A DNA stretch of 64,000 nt from CAMLJR01 sp964631955 (GCA_964631955.1 CAZWBA010000001.1:310001-374000); one strand, 5' to 3'. Counted from the stretch's first letter, positions 9,551-21,013 are shown. Translations and numbers: made by a program. Notes: generated from the sequence alone by a model not told the origin.

Positions 9551-10174
9551 TCAGTTCGTGAATATGCCGACCAGTTCGAAGGTATCGCGGACACGCAGCT
9601 TGGTAAGAATATGCGCGCGATGATTTTCCGCCGTGCGCACGCTGATCCCTAACAGATCTGCTATTTCGCGACTGGTGTGCCGCTTGACGATGAGTTGCAG
9701 CACCTCCTTTTCTTTCGGCGTCAGCAAGGCGAGTCGCGCCTCGCGCGCGACGGTATTCAGGCGTCTGGTATGCAATTCGCGACTGTGCTGCAGCGCAGCG
9801 TTGATTTTCTCCAGAAAGACAGCTCCGCTCACCGGCTTTTCGATGAAATCGAAAGCGCCTTTTTTCATCGCCTCGACCGCCGCGCTCACTTCCGCGAAAC
9901 CCGTGACAAAAATAATCGCCGGCGGTATCGCATAGGTTTCGCCGAGCACGCGCTGCAATTCGAGGCCGGTCATTTCCGGCATGCGGATATCGGAGACCAC
10001 GCATTCACAGACGGAGGGACGATAACGCTGGATAAACTGATTCGGCGAACGATAGGCGAGCGTGCCGACACCGATGGAGGAGACAAGATCGACCAGCACA
10101 TCGAGCAGTATGGGGTCGTCGTCGATTAAATGGACGACGGCTCCCGCAATATTCGAACCCGCAGCATTGAACAT
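9551..10174 (-). CDS. LuxR/FixJ-family response regulator
   Basis: A two-domain transcription factor of 207 residues. The receiver has acidic residues VHLIDDD, phosphoacceptor Asp62 (VSDIRMPEMTG) and a Lys in FIEKP. The C-terminal LuxR-type helix-turn-helix is LTPKEKEVLQ...SREIADLLGISVRTAENHRA. The start is set at the ATG at 10174, because the receiver fold begins about ten residues later; a longer reading from 10252 would add 26 unrelated residues. It is upstream of, but 188 bp away from, the STAS-cheA operon and points the same way. It may be the transcriptional output of that system or of an unlinked kinase. Confidence 0.9.
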   Translation of the reverse strand: MFNAAGSNIAGAVVHLIDDDPILLDVLVDLVSSIGVGTLAYRSPNQFIQRYRPSVCECVVSDIRMPEMTGLELQRVLGETYAIPPAIIFVTGFAEVSAAVEAMKKGAFDFIEKPVSGAVFLEKINAALQHSRELHTRRLNTVAREARLALLTPKEKEVLQLIVKRHTSREIADLLGISVRTAENHRAHILTKLRVRDTFELVGIFTN

Positions 10175-10408
10175 GTGCCGATCCCGGCTAAAAGACAAAA
10201 AGGCTAACGACAATAAAAAGACTGAACGGTGACACTGGCGAGCGCCAGGCACGACAGGTGAAAAGTATAGACACTAAGCGGGATGCCGCACGCAGAAGGC
10301 GGCGGAACAACCTTCGATGAACAAGCGGAATAGAATTAGCGGCGCAACTGCACCGCTATTTCACTGGGGTCGTCTTCACGGAAGTCGTCGCAATGGTGTG
10401 ATTGCTGG

Positions 10409-10696
10409 TTATTTATCATTGTCGACGGAGTTTTTAATTTCCCTGGCCTTGTCCTTGGTGTAATCGCTTGCTTCCTGCGCACGGTGTTTGGCTTTTTCCG
10501 CCAGACATTTGGTGTCGCTTTCCGCACACACCGCCTCTTCCGCGCGATGCGCACCTTTTTTCACTGCGCGCGTTGCATCATTGGCCGCCGCTTCGGCTTT
10601 TTCACCAACGGTTTCCGCCGCATAAACGACATTCGCAGCCACGATGCCCGTTAACGCGAGGGCTGCAATCACTGCGTTCAGTTTCGTCGTTTTCAT
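10409..10696 (-). CDS. Small exported Ala/Lys-rich helical protein, unknown function
   Basis: A 95-residue product with a clear signal peptide (MKTTKLNAVIAALALTGIVAANVVYA, cleavage probably after AYA-type VYA). A highly charged amphipathic tail follows, rich in Ala, Lys and Glu with KAEAAAND and KDKAREIKN repeats. It looks like LEA-like or YtxH-type helical stress proteins. The two mature Cys (VCAESDTKC) could form a disulfide in the periplasm. Start ATG at 10696 is preceded by a strong GGAGG. It is monocistronic. No function can be assigned from sequence. Confidence 0.75.
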   Translation of the reverse strand: MKTTKLNAVIAALALTGIVAANVVYAAETVGEKAEAAANDATRAVKKGAHRAEEAVCAESDTKCLAEKAKHRAQEASDYTKDKAREIKNSVDNDK

Positions 10697-11018
10697 CGTT
10701 CGTTCCTCCAATTTGAATGAAAGCGGCCAGCACCGCACCGCAACCGGGATAACCGTAAAAGTTAATCGCCGAGCCAGGTGCTGCAATGCCATTGCCACAA
10801 TTCAAAAAGGCGCACGTTTCATTTGCAGCTGGTGACAAAGTTCCGCATAGGCGAGGCAAACGGGCTGACAGTGAAACGAGCGAGGTCGCAACGCGATCTT
10901 TGTACGCGCGACAATTGCGTTATTTATCGGCAACGTCAGGAAAAGCGGAGAGTATGCCCGTAAAAATTACCAGCGATCTGCCGCGGTCTTTCTGCACAGG
11001 TATCCATCGGAACGGATA
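10697..11018. other. Intergenic region, 322 bp
   Basis: It lies upstream of the small exported protein gene and downstream of the L,D-transpeptidase-like gene, both leftward. A rightward open frame from 10786 crosses the end of the next gene but lacks a ribosome-binding site and any recognisable sequence, so I do not call it. I see no convincing terminator or RNA structure. Confidence 0.5.
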
Positions 11019-11732
11019 TCAATCGGAGCGAGCGATGACATTCGCGCCGCTGCAATTCAAAAACCGCGAGGATGCCAGCCAGCGAGGATCGGGGAAGTAG
11101 GAAAATACGAACTGCCCGCCTTTCAGCGTGTCGATCATGCGTCGCGCGATGCCGGCCCGCACCGCCGGACAGCCCCAGCTGCGACCGACCCGTCCCTGCT
11201 TGCGCGCCAGCGCTTCGCTGACATAGGGCGCGCCGTGCATGACGATGGCACGCTCGTACGCCCTGTCGTTGAATCCTTCTTCCAGGCCATCCATGCGCAG
11301 CGAATAGCCGTTGCTGCCGTTATAGGTATCGAGCGTGCGGAATAAACCGATGCTCGATTTGAGCGAGCCTTCGGTATTCGAAAAATCGCGCGCGTAATTT
11401 TCGCCGGTGTTGCGACCGTGCGCGACGAGCTCTCGATAGAGCAATTTCCGCTTCTGCAAATCGAACACCCAGAGGCGCGGCTCGGTCGACGGCAGCGAAT
11501 AATCGATCACGGCGAGTCGCTGCGATGGACTCATGCCATGTGCGGTCGCACATTGCATGGCATTCACGGCGAGTTCGAGTACCCGCTGATCGATCTGGGG
11601 CGCCGCGCGACGCAGCTGCTCGGTGAGCAGATTGCCGGCATGCGCCGTCGCGCTCGCCACCATCTGCGCACCCAGCAAACCCAACACGACACCGAGACGC
11701 CTGGATGCGCGCCAGAAGGAATTTATCAGCAT
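11019..11732 (-). CDS. Exported murein L,D-transpeptidase catalytic-domain protein
   Basis: A 237-residue protein with a hydrophobic N-terminal signal (LGVVLGLLGAQMVASATAHA) and a YkuD_2-type catalytic domain. This enzyme family forms or exchanges peptidoglycan cross-links or attaches proteins via a Cys acyl-enzyme. The catalytic region is visible as AIVMHGAPYV (His) and GRSWGCPAVR (Cys). The sequence around DYSLPSTEPRLWVFDL is typical of this subfamily, which is distinct from YcbB. The second L,D-transpeptidase gene is divergent 255 bp to the right. Actual substrate and reaction are not deducible. Confidence 0.85.
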   Translation of the reverse strand: MLINSFWRASRRLGVVLGLLGAQMVASATAHAGNLLTEQLRRAAPQIDQRVLELAVNAMQCATAHGMSPSQRLAVIDYSLPSTEPRLWVFDLQKRKLLYRELVAHGRNTGENYARDFSNTEGSLKSSIGLFRTLDTYNGSNGYSLRMDGLEEGFNDRAYERAIVMHGAPYVSEALARKQGRVGRSWGCPAVRAGIARRMIDTLKGGQFVFSYFPDPRWLASSRFLNCSGANVIARSD

Positions 11733-11987
11733 TCGTTAACCCGGAAGGCCGCAAGCCTCGATTCATCCAGCAGAGATCGTCGAATACCGATCAACCACAG
11801 GAGCATCGATGACGGGCGCGGCGGTTATTTATCGTTCAGGAGCGAACTGAATGATAACCGCCGAATCACGCGCTCGCCACCCGCGCGGGTCCGAAATACC
11901 AGGCCGATGGTTTGCATGTGATACAGATACCGCTATCTTTGGTGTCGCGCTCGCATTTTGCGCCGTCGTCATGAATAAGGATGGTTG

Positions 11988-13646
11988 ATGCGTCATTTGT
12001 CTGTCCCGCTGTTATTCCGCCTGTGGCTGCTTCTGGCGTGCACGCTGCTCCCCGCTCCGAATGCTTTCGCGCTGGAACGTATCGATCCGCAGGCCGTTGC
12101 CGAACGCATCCGTCACCAGCTGGAAGCGCAACATATTCCAGCCGTTAGCGCCGACGCAGCCACGACAACGATCGGCCAGCTGACACTGGCGCAAGGCGTC
12201 ACCCAGTTCTATCAGGCGCGCGATTACGTGCCGGCGTGGACCGATCCAGCCGCAGTCGCGCAATTGCTGCATGAAATCGAAAGCCTCAGCGATGACGGGC
12301 TCAATCCCGAGGATTATTACCTCACACCGTTGCGCGAGCATCTGGCGCAACTCGCGGCCGGCCCCAAAACCGCGAACCAAAGCGCCACCGTGCAGCGCGC
12401 GGAATTCGACGTGCTGGCAACGCGCGCCTACCTGCGGTCGCTCGGTCATCTGTTTCGCGGCAAGGTCAATCCTGCAACGCTGGAAACGCAGTGGAATTTT
12501 CCGCGCAATGATATGGCCGTGCGCGATGCGCTCGAAATGGAGAACGAGGGAATTGCCCGGCGCACGCTCGCTGGCGTTTACGAACGCATGCGTCCGCAGC
12601 ATATTTTTTACGAACGTGCACGCGCCGCGCTTAAAAATCTGCGCGCGATTTCCGCCGCCGGCGGCTGGCCGCTGATCGATCTGGATATCGTACTCAAACC
12701 GGGGATGAGTCATGCAGGCGTTCCCGTGCTGCGCAAACGTTTGCTCGGCGCGGCAGCGACTCCGGAAAATCCGGAGCTGTACGATCCTGCGCTCGTCGCC
12801 GCTGTAAAAAAATTTCAGCGCGAACAATATCTGAGCGCAGACGGCGTGGTCGGACCGCGGGCGCTGGCCGCGCTGAATACGCCGATACAGGCGCGCATCG
12901 ATCAGTTGCGCGTCAACCTTGAACGCGGACGCTGGCTATTGCACGATTTGCAGGGGGATTTCGTACTCGTCGATATCGCAGGCTACAAAATTTATTTTTA
13001 CAAACAGGGAAAAATAGTCTGGCAGTCGATCGTGCAGGTAGGCAAACCCGCTCGCAGCACCCCATCGTTCCGCGCCGAGGCGACATACATCACGTTCAAT
13101 CCAACCTGGACAGTGCCGCCAACCATTCTGCGTAAAGACGTTTTGCCGAAAGTCAGAAAAAATATTAATTACCTCACCCGGAATAATATCCGTGTTCTGG
13201 ACGCAGGCGGACGCGAACTCGATCCAAACACCATTGACTGGAATCGACCCGGCAATATCGTCCTGCGTCAGGATGCAGGCGATGACGCCGCACTGGGAAA
13301 AGTCGTGATTCGCTTTCCCAACCCATATTCGATTTATCTGCACGATACGCCGCACCGCGATTTATTCAACAGCGATCAACGCGCCTTTAGCTCGGGCTGC
13401 ATCCGTGTCGAGCGCCCGCTCGAACTCGTGGAATTATTATTTAACGACGCGGAAAAATGGAATCGCGCCGCCATCGATCAGTTCATCGCATCGGGTCAGA
13501 CGAAAAATGTAAATTTACCCAAGCCTGTGCCGTTATTATTGGCGTACTGGACCGTGGACTTATTTCTCGATGGCGAGACAGGATTCAAACCCGACATCTA
13601 TAAACGCGACGAGCCGCTGTTAAAAGCGCTGAATGCAACGCGGTAA
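11988..13646 (+). CDS. YcbB/LdtD-type L,D-transpeptidase
   Basis: A 552-residue periplasmic enzyme expected to make 3-3 cross-links in peptidoglycan. It has a signal peptide (LLFRLWLLLACTLLPAPNAFA), a scaffold domain, a peptidoglycan-binding segment (LVAAVKKFQREQYLSADGVVG) and a C-terminal YkuD catalytic domain with the motif FSSGCIRVERP containing the nucleophilic Cys, plus the upstream HDTP His. The length and order match the YcbB class. Start ATG at 11988 has AAGGATGG 5 nt upstream; the preceding TTG in frame is less likely. It is 24 bp ahead of the DUF454 gene. Confidence 0.92.
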   Translation: MRHLSVPLLFRLWLLLACTLLPAPNAFALERIDPQAVAERIRHQLEAQHIPAVSADAATTTIGQLTLAQGVTQFYQARDYVPAWTDPAAVAQLLHEIESLSDDGLNPEDYYLTPLREHLAQLAAGPKTANQSATVQRAEFDVLATRAYLRSLGHLFRGKVNPATLETQWNFPRNDMAVRDALEMENEGIARRTLAGVYERMRPQHIFYERARAALKNLRAISAAGGWPLIDLDIVLKPGMSHAGVPVLRKRLLGAAATPENPELYDPALVAAVKKFQREQYLSADGVVGPRALAALNTPIQARIDQLRVNLERGRWLLHDLQGDFVLVDIAGYKIYFYKQGKIVWQSIVQVGKPARSTPSFRAEATYITFNPTWTVPPTILRKDVLPKVRKNINYLTRNNIRVLDAGGRELDPNTIDWNRPGNIVLRQDAGDDAALGKVVIRFPNPYSIYLHDTPHRDLFNSDQRAFSSGCIRVERPLELVELLFNDAEKWNRAAIDQFIASGQTKNVNLPKPVPLLLAYWTVDLFLDGETGFKPDIYKRDEPLLKALNATR

Positions 13647-13670
13647 ATCGCCTGACAATCTGAAAAAATT

Positions 13671-14060
13671 ATGTCCGATCGCCTGCACCCATCCGCCTTC
13701 GTTCGCGCACTGCTCTGGAGCGTAGGCATTATCGCACTGGTGCTCGGCATCATCGGCATCATCCTCCCCGGTTTGCCGACAACCCCGTTCATTCTACTGA
13801 CGGCAGCGTGTTTCGTTCGCGCCTCGCCGCGCGCCTACGAATGGCTGCTCAACCATCGCTTTTTTGGTCCATCGCTACGCGATTGGGAGAAACACCGCAG
13901 CATCCCGCGCAAGGCAAAAATCATCGCGCTATCGATGATGGCAATTTCGGTTTCGAGCTCGCTGTGGTATTTCAATGGCAGACCGAGAATACAAATTATT
14001 ATTTTTCTTGCGGCGGCGATTGGGATATTTGTGATTTCGCGAATTCGTACCCGGAATTGA
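13671..14060 (+). CDS. DUF454 / YbaN-family inner-membrane protein
   Basis: A 129-residue integral membrane protein of the DUF454 (YbaN) family. The family pattern is visible: a first TM (ALLWSVGIIALVLGIIGIILPGLPTTPFILL), then ACFVRASPRAYEWLLNHRFFGPSLRDWEKHR, then two more hydrophobic helices at the C terminus. The GLPTTPF loop and the RASPR...FGP segment are diagnostic. The function of the family is unknown. It follows the L,D-transpeptidase by 24 bp and is probably co-transcribed. The ribosome-binding site is poor. Confidence 0.9.
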   Translation: MSDRLHPSAFVRALLWSVGIIALVLGIIGIILPGLPTTPFILLTAACFVRASPRAYEWLLNHRFFGPSLRDWEKHRSIPRKAKIIALSMMAISVSSSLWYFNGRPRIQIIIFLAAAIGIFVISRIRTRN

Positions 14061-14129
14061 CAGGCCCGGCCACAAAAACCATAATGCAACCAATTTGGTT
14101 CCTGACTGCCAGTACCCTGGAGCATCCAA

Positions 14130-14372
14130 ATGACAAACCTCACCCTAAAAAATATTCCAAACGATGTTTACGAGCGCTTAAAAGCTTCTGCTGAATTGCA
14201 CCGCCGCAGTATTAACAGCGAAGCAATTATCTGCCTGGAAACCGTGTTAACGCCAACCAAGATCACGCCTGCCGAGCGCATCGCCCGCGCGCGAGCCTTA
14301 CGCGCAGAATTACCCGCGAAAAAATTCAAGACCAGCGATATCGATAAATTTAAACGAGCGGAGCGCGCGTGA
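14130..14372 (+). CDS. FitA-like ribbon-helix-helix antitoxin
   Basis: An 80-residue protein whose N-terminal half is an Arc/FitA-type ribbon-helix-helix (NLTLKNIPNDVYERLKASAELHRRSINSEAI). It should dimerise, bind its own promoter and neutralise the PIN toxin with its basic C-terminal tail (AERIARARALRAELPAKKF). GGAG lies 7 nt before the ATG. The stop TGA overlaps the GTG start of the toxin, the usual translational coupling of type II toxin-antitoxin pairs. Confidence 0.9.
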   Translation: MTNLTLKNIPNDVYERLKASAELHRRSINSEAIICLETVLTPTKITPAERIARARALRAELPAKKFKTSDIDKFKRAERA

Positions 14373-14755
14373 TCGTCGTCGATTCGAACATCATCGCCTA
14401 TCTATATATTCCAGGCGAATTCACCGAAGCTGCTGAAAAACTACTGGAACGAGAACGCGAATGGGCTGCACCGATTTTATGGCGCAGTGAATTCCGCAAT
14501 ATCCTCACCGGCTATTTACGACGAAAAACCTTAACGTTCGATCAGACTTTGTTATTGCAGCTAGAAGCTGAATCTTTGCTTTCCGGATTTGAATATGAGA
14601 TCGATTCGCGCAGCGTGTTGGAGCTTGTACGCAACAGCGATTGCTCGGCTTACGATTGCGAATTTATTGCGCTTGCGGAAAAACTGAATACAAAGCTTTT
14701 TACGATGGATAGGAAATTGCTTAAAGCCTTTCCGAAAATCGCTTTCTCTTTGTAG
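14369..14755 (+). CDS. PIN-domain toxin, VapC/FitB type
   Basis: A 128-residue PIN-domain ribonuclease, expected to cleave RNA when released from its antitoxin. The acidic active site is recognisable: Asp5 (IVVDSNIIAYLY), Glu in WRSEFRNIL, Asp in SDCSAYDCEFIALA, and Asp in FTMDRKLL. Start is GTG at 14369, sharing GTGA with the antitoxin stop. A bidirectional terminator follows before gltD. The catalytic set looks intact, so the toxin is probably active; its RNA target is unknown. Confidence 0.9.
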   Translation: MIVVDSNIIAYLYIPGEFTEAAEKLLEREREWAAPILWRSEFRNILTGYLRRKTLTFDQTLLLQLEAESLLSGFEYEIDSRSVLELVRNSDCSAYDCEFIALAEKLNTKLFTMDRKLLKAFPKIAFSL

Positions 14756-14852
14756 AAACCTGAAATTAAGCCACCCGCTGGAATATAGAAATCCGCTATC
14801 GCATCTAAAGTTTCGCAATTCATTTACAGGTGCCAAAACAAAAAGCACCAGC

Positions 14853-14883
14853 AAAAACGGCTCCACCAGGGAGCCGTTTTTTA
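14853..14883. terminator. Bidirectional rho-independent terminator between vapC-type gene and gltD
   Basis: A perfect 12-bp inverted repeat AAAAACGGCTCC / GGAGCCGTTTTT with an ACCA loop. It has T-runs on both strands. It sits between two convergent genes and can end both. Confidence 0.92.
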
Positions 14884-14913
14884 TTTCACATTCGATGAAT
14901 CACCTCATCACTC

Positions 14914-16371
<1,458 letters not shown>

Positions 16372-16394
16372 AATTACTCTATCTCTCCAAACTC

Positions 16395-16424
16395 TTGGCT
16401 ATCAGGCACACTGGCTATCACGCA
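16395..16424. repeat. Two-copy short duplication in the gltB-gltD junction
   Basis: TTGGCTATCAGGCACA is followed at once by CTGGCTATCACGCA. The second copy overlaps the gltB stop codon. It is one of several intergenic duplications of about 15 bp in this window. Confidence 0.5.
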
Positions 16425-19400
16425 GTCGCTGCGGTTTTCACAGCAGCTGCCTGCCTGGCTTTTTGTGCGAGTAACACACGCTTGTAATCGGTTGGCATCA
16501 CCTTCACGAATTTCTTCAATGAATTCTGCCAATCCTCGAGAAGGCGAGTCGCCACCGTCGAACCGGTGAACTTCACATGCTTCTCGATCAGCGTTTTCAA
16601 CTCGGCGGCATCTTCGTCGGCCTCAACGACTTCGAGCCCAACCATTTCCCTGTTGCAGCGTTTATCAAAATCACCCGCTTCGTCTAACACATACGCTACA
16701 CCGCCACTCATGCCGGCAGCGAAATTGCGGCCGGTTTTGCCGAGCACGATGACGCGCCCGCCGGTCATGTATTCGCAGCCGTGATCGCCGATGCCTTCGA
16801 CAACCGCGCTCGCGCCGCTATTGCGAACACAGAAACGCTCCGCTGCAATACCGCGGAAAAATGCTTCACCCTGCGTGGCGCCGTACATGATGACGTTGCC
16901 GACGAGAATATTTTCCTCGGCCTTGAACGAACTCACTTTCGGCGGATAAACGACGATACGGCCACCGCTCAAACCCTTGCCGACGAAATCGTTGCAATCA
17001 CCCTCGACTTCGAGCGTCACACCGCGCGCGAGAAATGCGCCGAGGCTTTGACCCGCCGAACCGTTCAGTTTGATGTGAACCGTATCTTCAGGCAGACCAG
17101 CCGCACCGTATTTCTTCGCAATTTCGTGCGACAACATCGTACCAACGACGCGGTTGATATTGACGATCGGCAATTCGATTCTGACTTTCTCTGCGCTTTG
17201 CAACGCAGGTTGTGCCTGACGAATGATTTCGTTGTCGAGCGCGAGTTCAAGACCATGATCCTGCGCAATGACCTGGTGCGTGATCACATCGGGATGCGGC
17301 TTTTTGGCTGGCATCAGAATCGCACCGAGATCGATACCCTTCGCTTTCCAGTGATTGATCGCATCGTCCATTTGCAGCATGTCGGTGCGGCCCACCATTT
17401 CGGTCAGCGTGCGAAAACCGAGCTCGGCCATAATTTGACGCAGGTCTTCTGCCAGCAGGAAGAAGAAATTGATCACGTGTTCGGGCTTGCCGCTGAATTT
17501 TTTGCGCAGCTCGGGATCTTGCGTCGCAACACCGACCGGACATGTATTCAGATGGCATTTGCGCATCATGATACAGCCGAGCGTGACGAGCGGCGCAGTG
17601 GCAAAACCGAACTCCTCCGCACCTAACAGAGCAGCTATGGCGATATCGCGACCGGTCTTCAACTGGCCGTCAGTTTGCAGCACAACGCGCGAACGCAGGT
17701 TGTTCATCACGAGTGTTTGATGCGCTTCGGTCAAACCCAATTCCCACGGCAGACCCGCGTGTTTGATCGAGGTCAGCGGCGATGCGCCAGTGCCACCATC
17801 GTGACCCGCGATAACGATGTGATCGGCTTTTGCTTTAGTCACACCTGCAGCGACGGTACCCACGCCCATCTCAGCGACGAGTTTTACGCTGATACGCGCG
17901 TTTTTATTCGCATTTTTCAGATCATGAATGAGCTGCGCCATATCTTCGATCGAATAGATATCGTGATGCGGCGGTGGCGAAATCAACCCCACGCCTGGCG
18001 TCGAATGACGCAGTTTCGCGATGTATTCATCGACTTTACCGCCGGGCAATTCGCCGCCCTCGCCGGGCTTCGCGCCTTGCGAAATCTTGATCTGAATTTC
18101 GTCGGCGTTAGCCAGGTAATGCGCGGTCACGCCGAAACGGCCCGACGCGACCTGTTTGATCGCAGAGCGCTTCGAGTCGCCATTAGGCAGCGGAGTGAAA
18201 CGCTTTTCGTCTTCGCCGCCTTCGCCGGTATTCGATTTACCGCCGATTCGATTCATGGCGAGTGCGAGCGACTCATGCGCTTCCGGCGAAATCGAACCGA
18301 AACTCATCGCGCCTGTACAGAAGCGTTTGACGATCTCTTTTGCAGGCTCAACCGAATCAAGCGGAATCGAAATACCCTTCTTGAATTTAATCAGACCGCG
18401 CAACGTGCATTTGCCCGTGGCTTCTTCATTGGAAATTTTCGCGAACTGTTTGTACTGCTCGACGCTGTTGTTGCGCGTCGCTTGCTGCAATGCGGAAATC
18501 GTTTTCGGATTCCACATATGCGCTTCGCCACCCGAACGCCAGTGAATGTCACCGGAGCTTGGCAATACAGCGAGGTTGCTCGCGATGCGGCTATAGGCGA
18601 GATCGTGACGACGCAGCGATTCTTCGGCGAGCACGTCGAAACCGACACCCTGCACACGGCTCGGCGTACCGGCAAAGCAACGCTCGATAACTTCGCTCGC
18701 GATGCCGACGGCTTCGAAAATCTGCGCGCCTTTGTACGACTGCACCGTCGAAATACCCATTTTCGCCATGACTTTGAGAATGCCTTTGGCGACGGCTTTG
18801 CGATACGCGTAAACGATTTTTTCATCGTCGGGCAGATTGCTGCTGAGCAGGCCATCGCGCCGCGCCTGCCACAGCGATTCGAACGCGAGATATGGATTGA
18901 TCGCATCGACGCCGTAACCGATGAGCATGCACAGATGATGCACTTCGCGCGCTTCGCCCGTTTCGACGACGATACCGATCTTCGTGCGCTCTGACGTTTT
19001 CACCAGGTGGTGATGCACACAGCTCGCAGCAAGCAATGAACTCACTGGAACGCGATCAGCACCCACAGCGCGATCGGAGAGAATGATGAGGCTGTTGCCT
19101 TTTGCAATCGCAGCGGATGCCTCAGCGCAGAAACGCTGCAACGCTTTTTCGAGACCGGCCTTGCCTTCGCTTTTCGGATAGGTGATATCGATAACGGTCG
19201 AGGTCCAGCCTTTGTAGTCGATATGTCGCAGCGCAGCCATTTCTTCATTGGTCAGAATCGGATGCGGGATGCGCAGGCGATGCGCGTGCTGCTCGGTGAC
19301 TTCGAGCAGATTGCCTTCCGGCCCGATGTAGCATTCGAGCGACATCACGACTTCTTCGCGAATCGAATCGATCGCAGGGTTGGTCACCTGCGCGAACAGC

Positions 19401-21013
19401 TGCTTGAAATAGTCGTAAATCATGCGCGGCTTGTCGGAAAGACACGCGAGCGCGCTATCGTTACCCATCGAGTTGACGGGGTCGCGTAATTCTTCCACGA
19501 GCGGCAGCAGCATGAACTGCATGGTTTCATTGGTGTAACCGAATGTGCGCATGCGGTTGATCAATGTATCCGGGTCGAAACCGTGCGGCTCCTGCTCGGT
19601 ATGAAGATCGGCGAATTCGACTTTCTGCTTCGCGATCCACTCGCCATACGGACGCGCCGTGGCAAATTTATTCTTGAGCTCGCTGTCGTCGATGAGACGG
19701 CCTTCTTCGAAATCGAGCAGGAACATCTTGCCCGGTTGCAGCCGCCCCTTGAACTTGACGTTAGAAGGATCGACGTGAATGACGCCGACTTCGGACGCCA
19801 TGATGACTTTGTCGTCGTGCGTAATGTAGTAACGGCTCGGACGCAGGCCGTTGCGATCGAGTACCGCGCCGATGTAATGGCCATCGGTGAATACCATCGA
19901 TGCAGGGCCGTCCCACGGCTCCATGATCATCGAGTTGTATTCGTAGAACGCGCGCTTTTCCGCCGACATCGATTCGTCGTTCTGCCACGCTTCCGGAATC
20001 ATCAGCATCATCGCTTCCTGCAACGTGCGACCGCTCATGAGCATGAATTCGACGACATTGTCGAAGTTGCCCGAGTCGGAGCAATCGGGTTCGACGATCG
20101 GGAATAATTTATTGATGTCGTCGCCGAATAATTCGCTTTTTACAACGCCTTCGCGCGCATGCATCCAGTTGATGTTGCCCGAGCGCGTATTGATCTCGCC
20201 GTTGTGGCTGAGAAAGCGGTTCGGTTGCGCGCGATCCCACGAAGGGAATGTGTTAGTCGAGAAACGCGAGTGCACCATCGCGAGATGCGTTTCGAAATCG
20301 GTATCGCGCAGATCCGGGTAAAACGGCAGCAGCTGACTCGTCGTCAGCATGCCTTTGTAGACGATGACTTTCGACGATAGCGTACAGATATAGAAGAGAT
20401 CGGATTGCGCGTTGTTCGACTCGTAGCGCAATTGGCGCGTGCTGTTTTTGCGGATGATATAAAGCTCGCGCTCGAAGTTGTCGCCCTCGATACCATCGCC
20501 TGCAGCAATAAATAGTTGTTCAAAATTCGGCATCGACGCAGTCGCGGTCGGACCGACATCGGCCTTGATTGGCTCGACGGGCAGATCGCGCCAGCCGATA
20601 AGTTTCTGGCCTTGCTCGGCGATGATTTTGCCGACGAGCTCCTTGCACCTTTCGCGCTCGCTCGCAATCGCTGGCAAAAACACATTGCCTACGGCGTAGC
20701 GGCCTTTCGCCGGCAGCTCGACGCCGAATTCAGCTTTGGCGATTTTGCGGAAAAATTTATCGGGCATCGCGGTGAGAATGCCGCAACCGTCGCCTGTATT
20801 GGCTTCGCAACCACAGCCGCCGCGGTGATCCATGCGGCGCAACGCGTGATCTGCTTCGAGCAGAATCGAATGGCTGGGGCGCCCTTTCATATCGGCGACG
20901 AAGCCGACACCGCAACTGTCCTTTTCGTTGGCCGGATCGTAGAGACCGTACTCAGTCGGTCGACCCAGGCGGACCCTGTCCTGAAGGGAATGGCTGGTTG
21001 CGTCATTGGTCAT
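16418..21013 (-). CDS. gltB: Glutamate synthase (NADPH) large subunit
   Basis: The 1531-residue alpha subunit converts glutamine and 2-oxoglutarate to two glutamates. The glutamine amidotransferase domain begins at the conserved Cys in NEKDSCGVGFVADMKG, which becomes N-terminal after processing. The central FMN synthase domain contains RFCTGAMSFGSISPEAHE and the Fe-S motif CIMMRKCHLNTCPVGVATQ. The C-terminal beta-helix domain (GGRIVVYPP, GGVAYVLD) is complete. I start at the ATG at 21013 because GGAG lies 8 nt upstream; the GTG at 21025 overlaps that site. It is the first gene of gltBD. Confidence 0.97.
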   Translation of the reverse strand: MTNDATSHSLQDRVRLGRPTEYGLYDPANEKDSCGVGFVADMKGRPSHSILLEADHALRRMDHRGGCGCEANTGDGCGILTAMPDKFFRKIAKAEFGVELPAKGRYAVGNVFLPAIASERERCKELVGKIIAEQGQKLIGWRDLPVEPIKADVGPTATASMPNFEQLFIAAGDGIEGDNFERELYIIRKNSTRQLRYESNNAQSDLFYICTLSSKVIVYKGMLTTSQLLPFYPDLRDTDFETHLAMVHSRFSTNTFPSWDRAQPNRFLSHNGEINTRSGNINWMHAREGVVKSELFGDDINKLFPIVEPDCSDSGNFDNVVEFMLMSGRTLQEAMMLMIPEAWQNDESMSAEKRAFYEYNSMIMEPWDGPASMVFTDGHYIGAVLDRNGLRPSRYYITHDDKVIMASEVGVIHVDPSNVKFKGRLQPGKMFLLDFEEGRLIDDSELKNKFATARPYGEWIAKQKVEFADLHTEQEPHGFDPDTLINRMRTFGYTNETMQFMLLPLVEELRDPVNSMGNDSALACLSDKPRMIYDYFKQLFAQVTNPAIDSIREEVVMSLECYIGPEGNLLEVTEQHAHRLRIPHPILTNEEMAALRHIDYKGWTSTVIDITYPKSEGKAGLEKALQRFCAEASAAIAKGNSLIILSDRAVGADRVPVSSLLAASCVHHHLVKTSERTKIGIVVETGEAREVHHLCMLIGYGVDAINPYLAFESLWQARRDGLLSSNLPDDEKIVYAYRKAVAKGILKVMAKMGISTVQSYKGAQIFEAVGIASEVIERCFAGTPSRVQGVGFDVLAEESLRRHDLAYSRIASNLAVLPSSGDIHWRSGGEAHMWNPKTISALQQATRNNSVEQYKQFAKISNEEATGKCTLRGLIKFKKGISIPLDSVEPAKEIVKRFCTGAMSFGSISPEAHESLALAMNRIGGKSNTGEGGEDEKRFTPLPNGDSKRSAIKQVASGRFGVTAHYLANADEIQIKISQGAKPGEGGELPGGKVDEYIAKLRHSTPGVGLISPPPHHDIYSIEDMAQLIHDLKNANKNARISVKLVAEMGVGTVAAGVTKAKADHIVIAGHDGGTGASPLTSIKHAGLPWELGLTEAHQTLVMNNLRSRVVLQTDGQLKTGRDIAIAALLGAEEFGFATAPLVTLGCIMMRKCHLNTCPVGVATQDPELRKKFSGKPEHVINFFFLLAEDLRQIMAELGFRTLTEMVGRTDMLQMDDAINHWKAKGIDLGAILMPAKKPHPDVITHQVIAQDHGLELALDNEIIRQAQPALQSAEKVRIELPIVNINRVVGTMLSHEIAKKYGAAGLPEDTVHIKLNGSAGQSLGAFLARGVTLEVEGDCNDFVGKGLSGGRIVVYPPKVSSFKAEENILVGNVIMYGATQGEAFFRGIAAERFCVRNSGASAVVEGIGDHGCEYMTGGRVIVLGKTGRNFAAGMSGGVAYVLDEAGDFDKRCNREMVGLEVVEADEDAAELKTLIEKHVKFTGSTVATRLLEDWQNSLKKFVKVMPTDYKRVLLAQKARQAAAVKTAATA

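Noticed and set aside
10786..11100. 104-codon rightward open frame
   Set aside because: No ribosome-binding site, no similarity, and it overlaps the end of the L,D-transpeptidase-type gene.
17675..18994. 439-codon open frame antisense to gltB
   Set aside because: Opposite strand of a complete gltB; composition and lack of motifs mark it as a shadow.
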